In this document: positions 1-7,386 of the stretch, piece after piece
Position numbering within the stretch: the first letter of the stretch is position 1
How the letters are laid out: every line of letters begins with the position of its first letter
Source of the DNA: Aquitalea pelogenes
Lineage (GTDB): Bacteria > Pseudomonadota > Gammaproteobacteria > Burkholderiales > Chromobacteriaceae
NCBI RefSeq assembly: GCF_001515305.1
Contig: NZ_LNQV01000001.1
Coordinates: 62,001 to 126,000 of the forward strand
Length of the DNA: 64,000 nucleotides
Direction of reading: 5' to 3'
Position numbers and translations under genes: made by a program
The notes under the pieces: generated by a model
Database searches by the model: none
What the model saw: only the letters and a program-made list of their open reading frames with translations
Told to the model about the DNA's origin: nothing

Positions 1-1
1 C

Positions 2-1243
2 CAGCTGGACTATTTCCAGCAGAAGCTGAACCTGCCTACGGAGCAGTGGACCGACATCATGAAGGCGCAGCATGACCGCTCCTTTGTGGTGGCCGGGGCC
101 ATGGCCAGCGACTTGCTGGAGGATCTGCGCCAGGCAGTGGGCAAAGCCATTGAAGGCGGCAGCACGCTAGCCGACTTCCGGCGCGACTTTGACCAGATCG
201 TGGCCACGCATGGCTGGGACTTCAAGGGCGGCCGCAACTGGCGCACCCGCGTCATCTACCAGACCAACCTGCAGACCAGTTATGCGGCTGGTCGCTACCA
301 GCAGCTGACCGACCCGGACATGCTCAAGGTGCGGCCGTACTGGCGCTATGTGCATTCCGACTCGGTCCTGCGCCCACGTCCGCAGCACCAGGCGTGGAAT
401 GGGCTGATCTTGCGCGCCGATGATCCCTGGTGGAACGTTCATTACCCACCCAATGGCTGGGGCTGCCAGTGCACCGTGCATGCTGTATCGCAGCAGGAGC
501 TGCGTGACAAGTACGGTAAGGACGGCCCGGATAATGCACCGGTCATTCAGACGCGCCGGGTTGAGCAGGACGATGGCAGCGTGGTCTATGTGCCCGACGG
601 CATCGACTTCGGCTGGGACTATGCCCCTGGCCAAGCCTATGTCGGCAAGCTGCTCCTGGACAAGGCCGCGACCACCTCGGCCCGGATCGGTGCCGATGCC
701 ATCCAGTCCGCCGTGAACAACATCGACGCCCTGGACAAGGTCATCCAGGAGCGCTGGCAGCCGCTAGTGCAGCAGATCTACCCGGACCCGGCCAGCTACC
801 GACCGACAAAGCAACGCTTCCACATTGGTGCGCTCTCGCCGCAACTTGTCGACAAGATAGAACAGGCCACGGGTGAGCCGCTGGCCACGGCGGTGGTGTC
901 GGTCGACGATGCAGAGGTCAAGCATGCGCTGCGCGATACCGGGGCAAAAGCGGACAAGCGGATTGCCCTGGACGATGCCATGCAGACTGTCGTCGGCATG
1001 TGGGAGCCGGAGCGCGTTTATCAGCAGATTGATCATGGCAAAGAGGAGCCTGTTTATCTGGCGGTCTGGCAAGCCGCAGATGGCAGCCGGCATGTTAAAG
1101 CAGCGATTAACGTGAACTACCGGACCAAGGACAAGGATGTATCAGGGAAGCGCTATACCTTGCAGACAAACACGTTGCTGACCCTGGGCTATGTGGACCT
1201 GCGGGATTTGGATAATCCGCAGCTTTACAAGCGGATTCTATAG
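2..1243 (+). CDS. Phage head morphogenesis protein (Mu F / SPP1 gp7-like), 5'-truncated by window edge
   Basis: The frame is open from base 2, before the first visible ATG at 59, so the gene starts outside the window. The N-terminal half reads like Mu gpF-type minor head proteins: the region around residues 15-190 has a helical stretch and a conserved W-N-x-x-Y-P-P-N-G-W-G-C-x-C segment near base 430-475, typical of the family. These proteins sit at the portal and assist capsid assembly and DNA packaging. The last 150 or so residues (from about base 770) do not belong to the F core. They resemble the PBECR group of nuclease-like domains often fused to phage head proteins; that assignment is by pattern only. 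It is followed by a G-like gene in the Mu order. Confidence 0.85.
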   Translation, partial: QLDYFQQKLNLPTEQWTDIMKAQHDRSFVVAGAMASDLLEDLRQAVGKAIEGGSTLADFRRDFDQIVATHGWDFKGGRNWRTRVIYQTNLQTSYAAGRYQQLTDPDMLKVRPYWRYVHSDSVLRPRPQHQAWNGLILRADDPWWNVHYPPNGWGCQCTVHAVSQQELRDKYGKDGPDNAPVIQTRRVEQDDGSVVYVPDGIDFGWDYAPGQAYVGKLLLDKAATTSARIGADAIQSAVNNIDALDKVIQERWQPLVQQIYPDPASYRPTKQRFHIGALSPQLVDKIEQATGEPLATAVVSVDDAEVKHALRDTGAKADKRIALDDAMQTVVGMWEPERVYQQIDHGKEEPVYLAVWQAADGSRHVKAAINVNYRTKDKDVSGKRYTLQTNTLLTLGYVDLRDLDNPQLYKRIL

Positions 1244-1371
1244 AAGGGGGGGAACCGTGCCGGCAGGGACGCCACCCCCCTGCGTGTGCACGCCCCGTCC
1301 GCTGGGAGAGGCCAACGGGGGTTGCAATACGTACAGCGCTATTTCACGTATTCCAGCACGGTATATTCATT

Positions 1372-1923
1372 ATGAGTGACAACAGCTTTGAAATCCAAGT
1401 CATCAACGACAGTGTCGGCCAGGCACTGCGCGAACTGTTGGCCCAAGCCCACAACCTGCGGCCGGCCCTGCTGGACTTTGCCGAGTGGGCCAAAGCCGAG
1501 ACGGACCAGCGCTTTGCCGACCAGGCGGACTGGCATGGTCAGCCATGGGCACCCAATGCCGAGCTGACGCTGGCCAACTATCTTCGCAACCATGGCGGCA
1601 GCAAGAACTTCAAAAAGGACGGCAAGCTGAGCGCGGCAGGCACCAGGCGGCTGGCCGCCAAACGTATCCTGCAAGTGGACGGTACGCTGCGCCGGGCTGC
1701 ATTCAGCTACGACGCGACCAGCGACAGTCTGCGTTTTGGTCCATGGGGCAATGGCCTGGACGCCTATGCCGCCATCCAGAACTTTGGTGGCCAGGCGGGC
1801 CGGGGACTCAAAGTCACCATTCCCATGCGCCAGTACTTGCCGGTCGATGTCGACGGCACGCTGGCCGATCCTGCAGAAGCCAAGTTGCTGGACATGCTGG
1901 CCACCCATTTCCAGCAAACCTGA
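1372..1923 (+). CDS. Phage virion morphogenesis protein (Mu G-like, phage tail completion family)
   Basis: A 183-residue protein in the position Mu gpG holds, between the F-like and I-like genes. The family acts in head-tail joining or tail completion. The C-terminal part has the recognisable aromatic/glycine stretch (Y-A-x-I-x-N-F-G-G around residue 130) followed by an I-P-x-R segment, as in phage_tail_S proteins. No Shine-Dalgarno sequence is visible before the ATG; a TATATT hexamer lies 4 bases upstream. The family assignment rests on motif and synteny, and no enzymatic role is expected. Confidence 0.8.
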   Translation: MSDNSFEIQVINDSVGQALRELLAQAHNLRPALLDFAEWAKAETDQRFADQADWHGQPWAPNAELTLANYLRNHGGSKNFKKDGKLSAAGTRRLAAKRILQVDGTLRRAAFSYDATSDSLRFGPWGNGLDAYAAIQNFGGQAGRGLKVTIPMRQYLPVDVDGTLADPAEAKLLDMLATHFQQT

Positions 1924-2077
1924 CTTTCCCCATAAACCGCCCTTGGCGCATGCGCAGTGCAGGCAGACCACCAAGGGCTGGTTGCAAGGGGGTAAAACGC
2001 CGTCCACCCCCGTTAACGCGTGTTAATTCCTAACTCAGACAGCCTGCCGCCCGCTGCATCCGGTCAATCTGCGCATT

Positions 2078-2131
2078 TACCGAACCCCTTCCCCCGTTTT
2101 TGCCCTCACCAGGCTGCGCACAATGCAGCCC
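2078..2131 (+). promoter_or_regulatory. Repeated phage regulatory cassette, copy 1 (before protease gene)
   Basis: The cassette begins with TACCGAACCCC, continues through a pyrimidine-rich stretch and TTTTTGC, and reaches GCACAATGC inside a GGCTGC/GCAGCC inverted repeat (2112-2130). It ends directly before ATG 2132. A second copy at 6271 keeps the same spacing: 38 bases separate CCGAAC from CACAAT in both. Neither downstream gene has a clear Shine-Dalgarno. Inference: CACAAT may act as a -10 element, which would place the transcript start at or next to the ATG (leaderless mRNA). No canonical -35 is present, so a phage activator binding CCGAACCC is possible. Confidence 0.45.
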
Positions 2132-3190
2132 ATGAAGCTCATTCCCGAAGACCTTATCCGCGCACTTAACAGCCTGCAGCCTGATGGCATGCAGCGGGCG
2201 AGCTGCGCCATTGCGCTCTCCATCGCCCTGTCGCTGGGGCCAAATGGTGAGCCGCCAGAGTGGTGCCCGGTCCTTCCGGCCGGCACGTTCATGGGACGCG
2301 ATGGCCGTGGACCGTGGCATACCGACACCGCCGCCGTGCTAACCGACTTTGCAGCAAACCAGGCGAAGGGGATTGATCCGGTGGTCGACTACGACCACCT
2401 CAGCATGGTGTGCCTGCAGACCGGCCAGAAAGCAGAGGCTGCGGGCTGGATCAAGCAGCTGGAAATCCGGGATGGAGAGACCTGGGCGCGCATTGAATGG
2501 AATGCCGACGCTATCCAGGTGATCACGGCCAAGAAATGGCGCTACCTGTCACCCGTTTTCGATTTTGATGCCAGCGGCCGCGTGGTCCGCCTGGTCGCCG
2601 TGGGGCTAACCAACCAACCCAACCTGCTTTTACGTGCCCTCAACTCACAGGAGAACCGCATGGACCCGATTGACCAGCTGCTGCAGGAGCTTGGTATCAG
2701 CATCAGCGATGCCATGGATGCAGCCGGCAAACTGTCTGCCGCCTTGAATGCCATCAAGACGCTGAAGGACATCAGCAATTCGACCCAGACCGCCATGAAC
2801 AGTCTGCGCCAGGTTACCGGTGCCGCTGCCGATGCCGACCTGAAGGCAGTAACCAACAGCATCATGACCGGCTTTGTACCTAAAGCCGAATACGAGCGCG
2901 TGGCCAATAGCTTGCAGCAGCTGCAGGCCGGTACCGCTGCTGCCGAAGTCGACAAGGCGCTGGATGAAGCCATTGCTGCCGGCAAGATCACGCCGGCCAG
3001 TCGCAACTTCTACCAGGCAATGTGCAGTACCGACATGAAGGCCTTCCAGGACTTCGTGAAATCCGCCCCGGTTGTGGTGCAGGCCGGTACCGAAACAACC
3101 ACGCGCGCCGCCAATAGCAAGCATGACAATCAGCAGGCTGGCGACAACCCGCTGATTGCCAACGCCAAGGCCCGCGCCGGCACCAAGTAA
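2132..3190 (+). CDS. Phage capsid maturation protease with C-terminal scaffold (Mu gpI/Z-like)
   Basis: A Mu-I-like prohead protease: the N-terminal 175 or so residues carry the family pattern (W-C-P-V-L-P-A-G near the start, D-Y-D-H around residue 87, then A-A-G-W-I and W-R-Y-L-S-P segments). The protein cleaves scaffold and itself during head maturation. The C-terminal part is helical and Ala/Gln/Asp-rich like a scaffold. Start choice: ATG 2132 directly follows the regulatory cassette, as ATG 6324 does in the second copy. An in-frame ATG at 2123 is the alternative and adds three residues. The major capsid gene lies two genes downstream. Confidence 0.85.
   Translation: MKLIPEDLIRALNSLQPDGMQRASCAIALSIALSLGPNGEPPEWCPVLPAGTFMGRDGRGPWHTDTAAVLTDFAANQAKGIDPVVDYDHLSMVCLQTGQKAEAAGWIKQLEIRDGETWARIEWNADAIQVITAKKWRYLSPVFDFDASGRVVRLVAVGLTNQPNLLLRALNSQENRMDPIDQLLQELGISISDAMDAAGKLSAALNAIKTLKDISNSTQTAMNSLRQVTGAAADADLKAVTNSIMTGFVPKAEYERVANSLQQLQAGTAAAEVDKALDEAIAAGKITPASRNFYQAMCSTDMKAFQDFVKSAPVVVQAGTETTTRAANSKHDNQQAGDNPLIANAKARAGTK
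2660..3190 (+). CDS. Nested in-frame scaffold protein (Mu gpZ-like), internal start
   Basis: An in-frame ATG at 2660 lies at the junction between the protease and scaffold parts and has its own Shine-Dalgarno (CAGGAG at 2648-2653, 6-base spacing). Starting there gives a 176-residue, Gln/Ala/Asp-rich helical protein with the features of a capsid scaffold. In Mu, gene Z is produced the same way, from a start inside gene I. The sequence shows the start and the ribosome site; that the product is made and used as scaffold is inferred from the Mu precedent. Confidence 0.6.
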   Translation: MDPIDQLLQELGISISDAMDAAGKLSAALNAIKTLKDISNSTQTAMNSLRQVTGAAADADLKAVTNSIMTGFVPKAEYERVANSLQQLQAGTAAAEVDKALDEAIAAGKITPASRNFYQAMCSTDMKAFQDFVKSAPVVVQAGTETTTRAANSKHDNQQAGDNPLIANAKARAGTK

Positions 3191-3223
3191 CCCAATACGG
3201 CCCTTGGCCAGAAAAGGACAGTC

Positions 3224-3619
3224 ATGTACTCCCTGACGATCAATCAGACCCTGCCGCCCCAGATCCCGCTGGTGGGTGAGCCGGATGAATGCTGCGAAAC
3301 CCTGTTTGTCGGCCCGGCCGCATTGCCTGCCGGCACCATTCTGGGCGTGGTCACGCTGGACGATGAGCTGGCCGTGCCCTGGCATGTCGGTGACGACCCG
3401 CTGGCTTTCGTGCTGGGCGTGACCCGCCACGCGCTGCCGGCAGCCGATGCCGGTGTCACCTCCCGCGAGGTGGGTACCGTGGCCGGCGATTGCCTGGTGG
3501 CGCTGGATACGCTGCCGGAGCTGCAAGCGGCACAAGCATCCGCCCCGGCCAAATACCGCCACGTTTATCGCCAGCTGTCGGCCCGTGGCATCCGCATCAC
3601 CGAGCGTGCCGGCGACTAA
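3224..3619 (+). CDS. Small phage head protein, possible capsid decoration protein
   Basis: A 131-residue protein with a good Shine-Dalgarno (AAGGA) located between the protease/scaffold and major capsid genes. In lambda-like and many Mu-like phages this slot holds the head decoration (gpD-type) protein. The segment L-P-A-G-T-I-L-G-V-V-T near residues 38-48 matches the 'A-G-x-V-L-G-x-x-T' beginning common in decoration proteins, which stabilise the expanded shell. The rest gives no clear motif, so the function is mainly inferred from position. Confidence 0.5.
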   Translation: MYSLTINQTLPPQIPLVGEPDECCETLFVGPAALPAGTILGVVTLDDELAVPWHVGDDPLAFVLGVTRHALPAADAGVTSREVGTVAGDCLVALDTLPELQAAQASAPAKYRHVYRQLSARGIRITERAGD

Positions 3620-3661
3620 GCATCACCAGCCGCCACCACCTCAAGCAAAGGAAACTGAGCC

Positions 3662-4690
3662 ATGCCTCAATCTATCGCTGATCTGTTGAAAGACCCCGCC
3701 TTCGGTGTCGCCAGCCTGACCGAGTCGATCAAGCTGCTGCCGAACACCTACTCTAAAGTTGGCCAGTCCGGCATCTTTGTACGCAAGGGCGTAAATTCCC
3801 GCACCATCGCGCTGGAGTATGCCGGTGGCCGACTTCACCTGCTGTCCAACCAGGACGTGGGTAGTCCGGGCCAGCGCACCAAGCGTGACAAGAAGAACGT
3901 GCGCTTCTTCGGGGTGCCGCACATCCCGCACGACGACACCATTCTGGCAGCCGAGCTGATTGGCTCCCGCGCCTTTGGCAGCAACGACACCCTGACGGTG
4001 GCCGACGTCGCCAATGTGGTGAACAACCATCTGCAGGACATGAAGGTCCGCCACGATCTGACCCAGGAATGGATGATGCTGGGTGCGCTGAAAGGCATCA
4101 TTCTGGATGGTGACGGTGACGTGATGTACGACCTGTACAAGGAATTCGGCATCCAGAAAGCGGTGATCGAATTCAAGCTGTCTGATCCGAAGTTCAATGT
4201 GAAAAAAGCCTGCATGGATGTATGCCGTCACGTTGAAAAGAACCTGCTGGGTGATGTTTCTTCCGGTGTCGGTGCTTACGTCGATGCAGACTTCATGGAT
4301 GCACTGACCACCCACCCGAACGTGGAAAAGGCATTCCAGGGCTGGATGGCCGCCCAGGAGAACATTGGTGGCGACGTGCGCGCCGGCTTCAAGTTCGGTG
4401 GTGTGACTTTTGCGGAATACACCGGTGAAGTGCCAAAGGCTGATGGCAAGAGTACCGTATCGCTGATCAGTGCAGGCACCGGCCACGCTTATCCGCAGGG
4501 TACCCGTCAGACCTTCCTGATGTACGACGCGCCGGGTGACTTCATGGAAGCCGTCGGCACCCTGGGCCAGCCGTACTACGCCAAGATCAAGAACACCGAT
4601 TTTGACCGTGGTGTGGATGTGCATACCCAGTCCAATCCGCTGCCGCTGTGCGCCCGTCCGGGTGTCCTGGTGGAATTGAAACTGCTCTGA
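3662..4690 (+). CDS. Major capsid protein (lambda gpE family)
   Basis: The 342 residues match the length and layout of lambda E-type major capsid proteins: an N-terminal arm with L-P-N-x-Y near residue 26, a D-x-K-N-V-R-F-F-G-x-P-H-I-P-H-D-D segment near residue 80 (the family's 'F-x-x-P-x-x-x-x-x-D' motif), a long central helix, and a C-terminal H-T-Q-S-N-P-L-P-L-C-x-R-P domain. It would form the icosahedral shell after cleavage and expansion. Shine-Dalgarno CAAAGGAAACTG precedes the ATG. Mu itself uses a different capsid protein, so pairing with Mu-type F, G and I genes is a mosaic arrangement. Confidence 0.9.
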   Translation: MPQSIADLLKDPAFGVASLTESIKLLPNTYSKVGQSGIFVRKGVNSRTIALEYAGGRLHLLSNQDVGSPGQRTKRDKKNVRFFGVPHIPHDDTILAAELIGSRAFGSNDTLTVADVANVVNNHLQDMKVRHDLTQEWMMLGALKGIILDGDGDVMYDLYKEFGIQKAVIEFKLSDPKFNVKKACMDVCRHVEKNLLGDVSSGVGAYVDADFMDALTTHPNVEKAFQGWMAAQENIGGDVRAGFKFGGVTFAEYTGEVPKADGKSTVSLISAGTGHAYPQGTRQTFLMYDAPGDFMEAVGTLGQPYYAKIKNTDFDRGVDVHTQSNPLPLCARPGVLVELKLL

Positions 4691-4720
4691 TGACGCCGTA
4701 AGGCGATAGAGAGACAGCGA

Positions 4721-4748
4721 CCGGGTGGGTGCGTCAACACCCGCCCGG
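4721..4748. other. GC-rich hairpin after the capsid gene
   Basis: CCGGGTGGGTG (4721-4731) pairs with CACCCGCCCGG (4738-4748) across a 6-base loop, an 11-bp stem with one G-U pair. No T-run follows, so it is not a standard intrinsic terminator. It lies 30 bases after the capsid stop codon and may slow transcription or stabilise the 3' end of the very abundant capsid message. Confidence 0.45.
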
Positions 4749-4795
4749 ACAGCTGACCGCAGATATGAGCTGCAGGCCAACCAGCTATCGCTCTA

Positions 4796-5278
4796 TCAAA
4801 ATAGCTGCTTGACGTATTGGAGTGCAGGTTCGCCAGATTCGCTATCTATGCAAGATGTCGGATTATTTGAAATGGCTTTGCTGGCAAGCTTGTTGGAGTG
4901 GTCATTGGAGGTAGAGATGATAGCCTCAACATACAGGTGGGGAACACCGTTACGTTTAAACCCATTAGCAAGCTCATCAAAGACTTTTTGTACGACTTCC
5001 TTGCCAAGACCTTTGGATCGATACTTGGGATCTACTGCATACCCCATATTGAAGCATGGAAATCCATTAATCGGGTCGGCGAGGATGAAGTTGGCCAGCG
5101 CAGTTACAGCATTTTTTTCAGCTAGTGCATAAGTGAATCGAGGCTCATCGTTAGGATGGTCAAGTAGTACAAGTAGATCTTGATGAATTTCTCCCTTTTG
5201 AGGGGCGATGAAACCGCCAGCAAAGGCGCTCTGAAAGGACTCTAGAGCATTCATGGGATCAGTCATTTGATTCTTCAT
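4796..5278 (-). CDS. GNAT-family N-acetyltransferase (prophage cargo gene)
   Basis: The 160-residue protein carries the GNAT acetyl-CoA-binding motif A: a hydrophobic beta strand ending in A-V-D-P-K-Y-R, followed by S-K-G-L-G-K (the R/Q-x-x-G-x-G/A signature) and a helix. The substrate is unknown. Start 5278 was chosen because the GNAT fold fits from there; the open frame continues upstream without a better start. It is the only minus-strand gene in the prophage, sits between capsid and tail genes, and is more AT-rich than its neighbours. All of this marks it as an independently transcribed 'moron'. Chromosomal GNAT function or a toxin-like acetylase are both possible. Confidence 0.75.
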   Translation of the reverse strand: MKNQMTDPMNALESFQSAFAGGFIAPQKGEIHQDLLVLLDHPNDEPRFTYALAEKNAVTALANFILADPINGFPCFNMGYAVDPKYRSKGLGKEVVQKVFDELANGFKRNGVPHLYVEAIISTSNDHSNKLASKAISNNPTSCIDSESGEPALQYVKQLF

Positions 5279-5407
5279 ATGAGATTTCCGAGGCGTTTTG
5301 TTAAATCTACATATCATAATCCTGCCAGCCGATTGAATGAAGTAAGACTGGGGGGATGAAAAGCCAGTCAAGGTATCATGTACGGGAAACAAGACTGAGG
5401 AGTCGTA

Positions 5408-6016
5408 ATGCAAACTATCCCGGACATGATGTCCCTGGACATTGAGACCCTGCACCAGAAAGCACCTGGTGCGGCGGTGTTGACTATCGGTGCCGCCCTG
5501 TTTGTCGGTGGTGAGGAGCTGCCTGAAAAGCGCCTATCCCTGATTATCGATGTCAACGACGCCATGCAATATGGCCTGTCAGATGTCGACACCATGCTGT
5601 GGCACATCAGCCAGGGAGTAGACCACCTACGCGCTCTTGGCCTGCTCCATGATCAGACCGTTGTTAAAACCGAAGAGGCCCTGCTGCAGCTGGCTAACTG
5701 GATAGAGGCCTGCCAGGCTGCCTATCCTGATGCGCAGCTGATCACCCGTGACCATGACTTTGACTTGGCTATCCTGGCGGACAAGTACGAAAAGCTGGGC
5801 ATTCTCATTCCCTGGAAGTATTGGGCAGCAAAGAGCCATCGCACCCGCGAGGATGATTTGCGCTGGATGCAGAAATTACTGGGCCTCGAGGTCAGTCTGC
5901 CTTATACCAAGTTCACCAAGGTGTCACACAATGCACTGCAAGATGCAGTCAGCCAGGGCGAATACCTGTGCATGCTATACAAGTCGGTAATTGAGGCCGC
6001 CACCAGTACCAAATAG
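5408..6016 (+). CDS. DnaQ-fold 3'-5' exonuclease (DexA / Rv2179c-like)
   Basis: Acidic exonuclease motifs are in place: motif I as S-L-D-I-E-T-L near residues 9-15 (DxE), a central D-H-D-F-D-L-A segment near residue 117, and motif III as H-N-A-L-Q-D-A near residue 173 (HxxxxD). The 202-residue size and sequence style fit the phage family related to T4 DexA and Rv2179c, which degrade DNA or RNA from the 3' end with two metal ions. Shine-Dalgarno GAGGAG is 5 bases from the ATG. It is divergent from the acetyltransferase, with both promoters presumably in 5279-5407, and is followed closely by a small gene of unknown role. Confidence 0.8.
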   Translation: MQTIPDMMSLDIETLHQKAPGAAVLTIGAALFVGGEELPEKRLSLIIDVNDAMQYGLSDVDTMLWHISQGVDHLRALGLLHDQTVVKTEEALLQLANWIEACQAAYPDAQLITRDHDFDLAILADKYEKLGILIPWKYWAAKSHRTREDDLRWMQKLLGLEVSLPYTKFTKVSHNALQDAVSQGEYLCMLYKSVIEAATSTK

Positions 6017-6031
6017 CCACTTGGGGGCATC

Positions 6032-6265
6032 ATGGAATTTCATCCCGTCATTGAGCAATTCCGTGCCCAGGCCGAAATCCTGGAAGCCACCCAAAGTACC
6101 AAGTCTATCGATGAGGCAACTATTCAGCTGGCGATCTGGATGGATCTGAATGCAGACCGCTTGTCAGTAGATGACATGGCGCTCCTGACTACAGTCGGTG
6201 GCATTCTGTTCCGGGAGGGGCTCAACCGCCGCTTCCGGGAACAGTTTGGCAATCCCGAGGAATAG
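6032..6265 (+). CDS. Hypothetical 77-residue protein, prophage cargo block
   Basis: A short acidic, helical protein 15 bases after the exonuclease gene and probably co-transcribed with it; GGGGG lies just upstream of the ATG. No motif or membrane segment is recognised. It is the last gene before the second regulatory cassette and the resumption of the tail-connector genes, so it likely belongs to the cargo block rather than to the virion set. Confidence 0.55.
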   Translation: MEFHPVIEQFRAQAEILEATQSTKSIDEATIQLAIWMDLNADRLSVDDMALLTTVGGILFREGLNRRFREQFGNPEE

Positions 6266-6270
6266 CAGTC

Positions 6271-6323
6271 TACCGAACCCTTTCCTGCCTTTTTTGCACT
6301 CCCCATGCCCGCACAATGCGGGC
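6271..6323 (+). promoter_or_regulatory. Repeated phage regulatory cassette, copy 2 (before gp36-like gene)
   Basis: TACCGAACCCTTTCC at 6271 and the following TTTTTTGC align without gaps to the copy at 2078, through the shared GCACAATGC core (6311-6319). Here the core is the centre of a perfect 9-bp inverted repeat, ATGCCCGCA/TGCGGGCAT (6305-6313 and 6317-6325, 3-base loop), whose 3' arm contains the A and T of the start codon. No Shine-Dalgarno is present. Promoter for a leaderless message, start-site-masking hairpin and protein-binding palindrome are all compatible readings. Confidence 0.45.
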
Positions 6324-6755
6324 ATGACTACTTCTACCCCCTACATCACCCAGCAAGGCCTGGAAGACCGCTTCGGGCGGGAATTCCTGCTGCGTGTCAC
6401 CGACCCGACCAATACCGGTGAAGTTGACCAGGGCAAGCTATCCCGCGCCATCGGGGACGCCACCGAGCTGGTCAATTCCTACCTGGGCAAGCGCTACACC
6501 CTGCCAGTGTCGTTTGTACCTGGTGCACTGGAGCGTGTGGCCGCTGACCTGGTGCGCTACTTCCTCTATGCCGACAAGGCGGGTGAAGAAGTTACTACGC
6601 GCTACTACGACGGTCTGAAGTGGCTCAAGGACGTGGCCAATGGTGTGGTGTCGCTGGGCTTGCCGGTCCCGGAAACCCCAGCCAGCTCTACTGGCAAGGT
6701 GGTCATGTCCGGCCCGCGCCGCAAGTTCACCCGCCGCAGTATGAGGGACTACTGA
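6324..6755 (+). CDS. Mu gp36-like head-tail connector (DUF1320)
   Basis: The 143-residue protein starts with the family's Y-I-T-x-x-x-L-x-x-R-F-G pattern and has a central R-A-I-x-D-A-T-x-x-V-N-S-Y-L-G-x-R-Y-x-L-P segment, both hallmarks of Mu gp36 / DUF1320. Members form part of the head-tail joining complex. ATG 6324 follows the hairpin cassette directly; the reading frame is open upstream to 6198, but that stretch overlaps the preceding gene and is not conserved in style. Its stop overlaps the next start (TGATG). Confidence 0.8.
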   Translation: MTTSTPYITQQGLEDRFGREFLLRVTDPTNTGEVDQGKLSRAIGDATELVNSYLGKRYTLPVSFVPGALERVAADLVRYFLYADKAGEEVTTRYYDGLKWLKDVANGVVSLGLPVPETPASSTGKVVMSGPRRKFTRRSMRDY

Positions 6756-7183
6756 TGCGTCTCGACCGACCCGACCACCTCGCCCTGGGCAAACACATCG
6801 TCGTACAGCTAAAGGCCGAGATCAGTGACGTCCGCCAGATCGTGCAGCGTGGCGAGTTGACCGATGTGACCAGCGGTGAGCAAGTCTCGCCGTCGTTGTA
6901 CGTGATCTACGTGCGTGATGTCCTGCCGGGTGATGGTCAGTCGCAGGAGGCCCAGAACCACATCCTGCAGCAATGGATGGTTGTGGCCGCTCTCCAGGGT
7001 AGTGCCGACCAGATGCTGGCCAAGGCCGGGGAGCTGCTGGCCAAGGTGCGTGCCGCTCTGTTGGGCTGGACCCCGGATGTCGGGCTGTATGACCCGCTGC
7101 AGGCCTCCACACCACCGGCAGCCCTCTACATAAGCGACTGGGGCTATTTTCCGCTGCTGTTTACCGCTGATTTCTACGCCTGA
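6755..7183 (+). CDS. Mu gp37-like tail terminator/connector (DUF1834-type)
   Basis: A 142-residue protein whose ATG overlaps the preceding stop codon, indicating translational coupling. Position directly after the gp36-like gene, size and the ending (Y-F-P-L-L-F-T-A-D-F-Y) fit Mu gp37 / DUF1834 proteins, which close the tail tube or join it to the head. No stronger motif is visible, so the family call depends partly on synteny. Confidence 0.65.
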   Translation: MRLDRPDHLALGKHIVVQLKAEISDVRQIVQRGELTDVTSGEQVSPSLYVIYVRDVLPGDGQSQEAQNHILQQWMVVAALQGSADQMLAKAGELLAKVRAALLGWTPDVGLYDPLQASTPPAALYISDWGYFPLLFTADFYA

Positions 7184-7197
7184 CCGAAAGGAATTCC

Positions 7198-7386
7198 ATG
7201 GCTGGCCCAACCCAGAAGGAGCGTGTCGAGCTGCTCCATGAACACAAGAACGCCGGTACGACTTACCCAGCCGGCGAAGAACTGGACGTATCACCCAGCA
7301 CGGCTGCCTGGCTGTACCGCAACAACATTGCCAAGCCGGCAACGGCAAAGCAGTCCATTTCCACTCTCTCGGAGCCTGAAGCATGA
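7198..7386 (+). CDS. Small phage protein in the Mu gp38 position
   Basis: A 62-residue protein with a strong Shine-Dalgarno (AAAGGAA). The pattern T-Y-P-A-G-E-E-L-x-V-S-x-x-x-A-x-W-L-Y resembles short tail-associated proteins that precede the sheath or tube gene in Mu-like and other phages (gp38-type). Its ATGA overlap with the tube gene suggests coupled translation. A structural or assembly role is inferred from position only. Confidence 0.55.
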   Translation: MAGPTQKERVELLHEHKNAGTTYPAGEELDVSPSTAAWLYRNNIAKPATAKQSISTLSEPEA

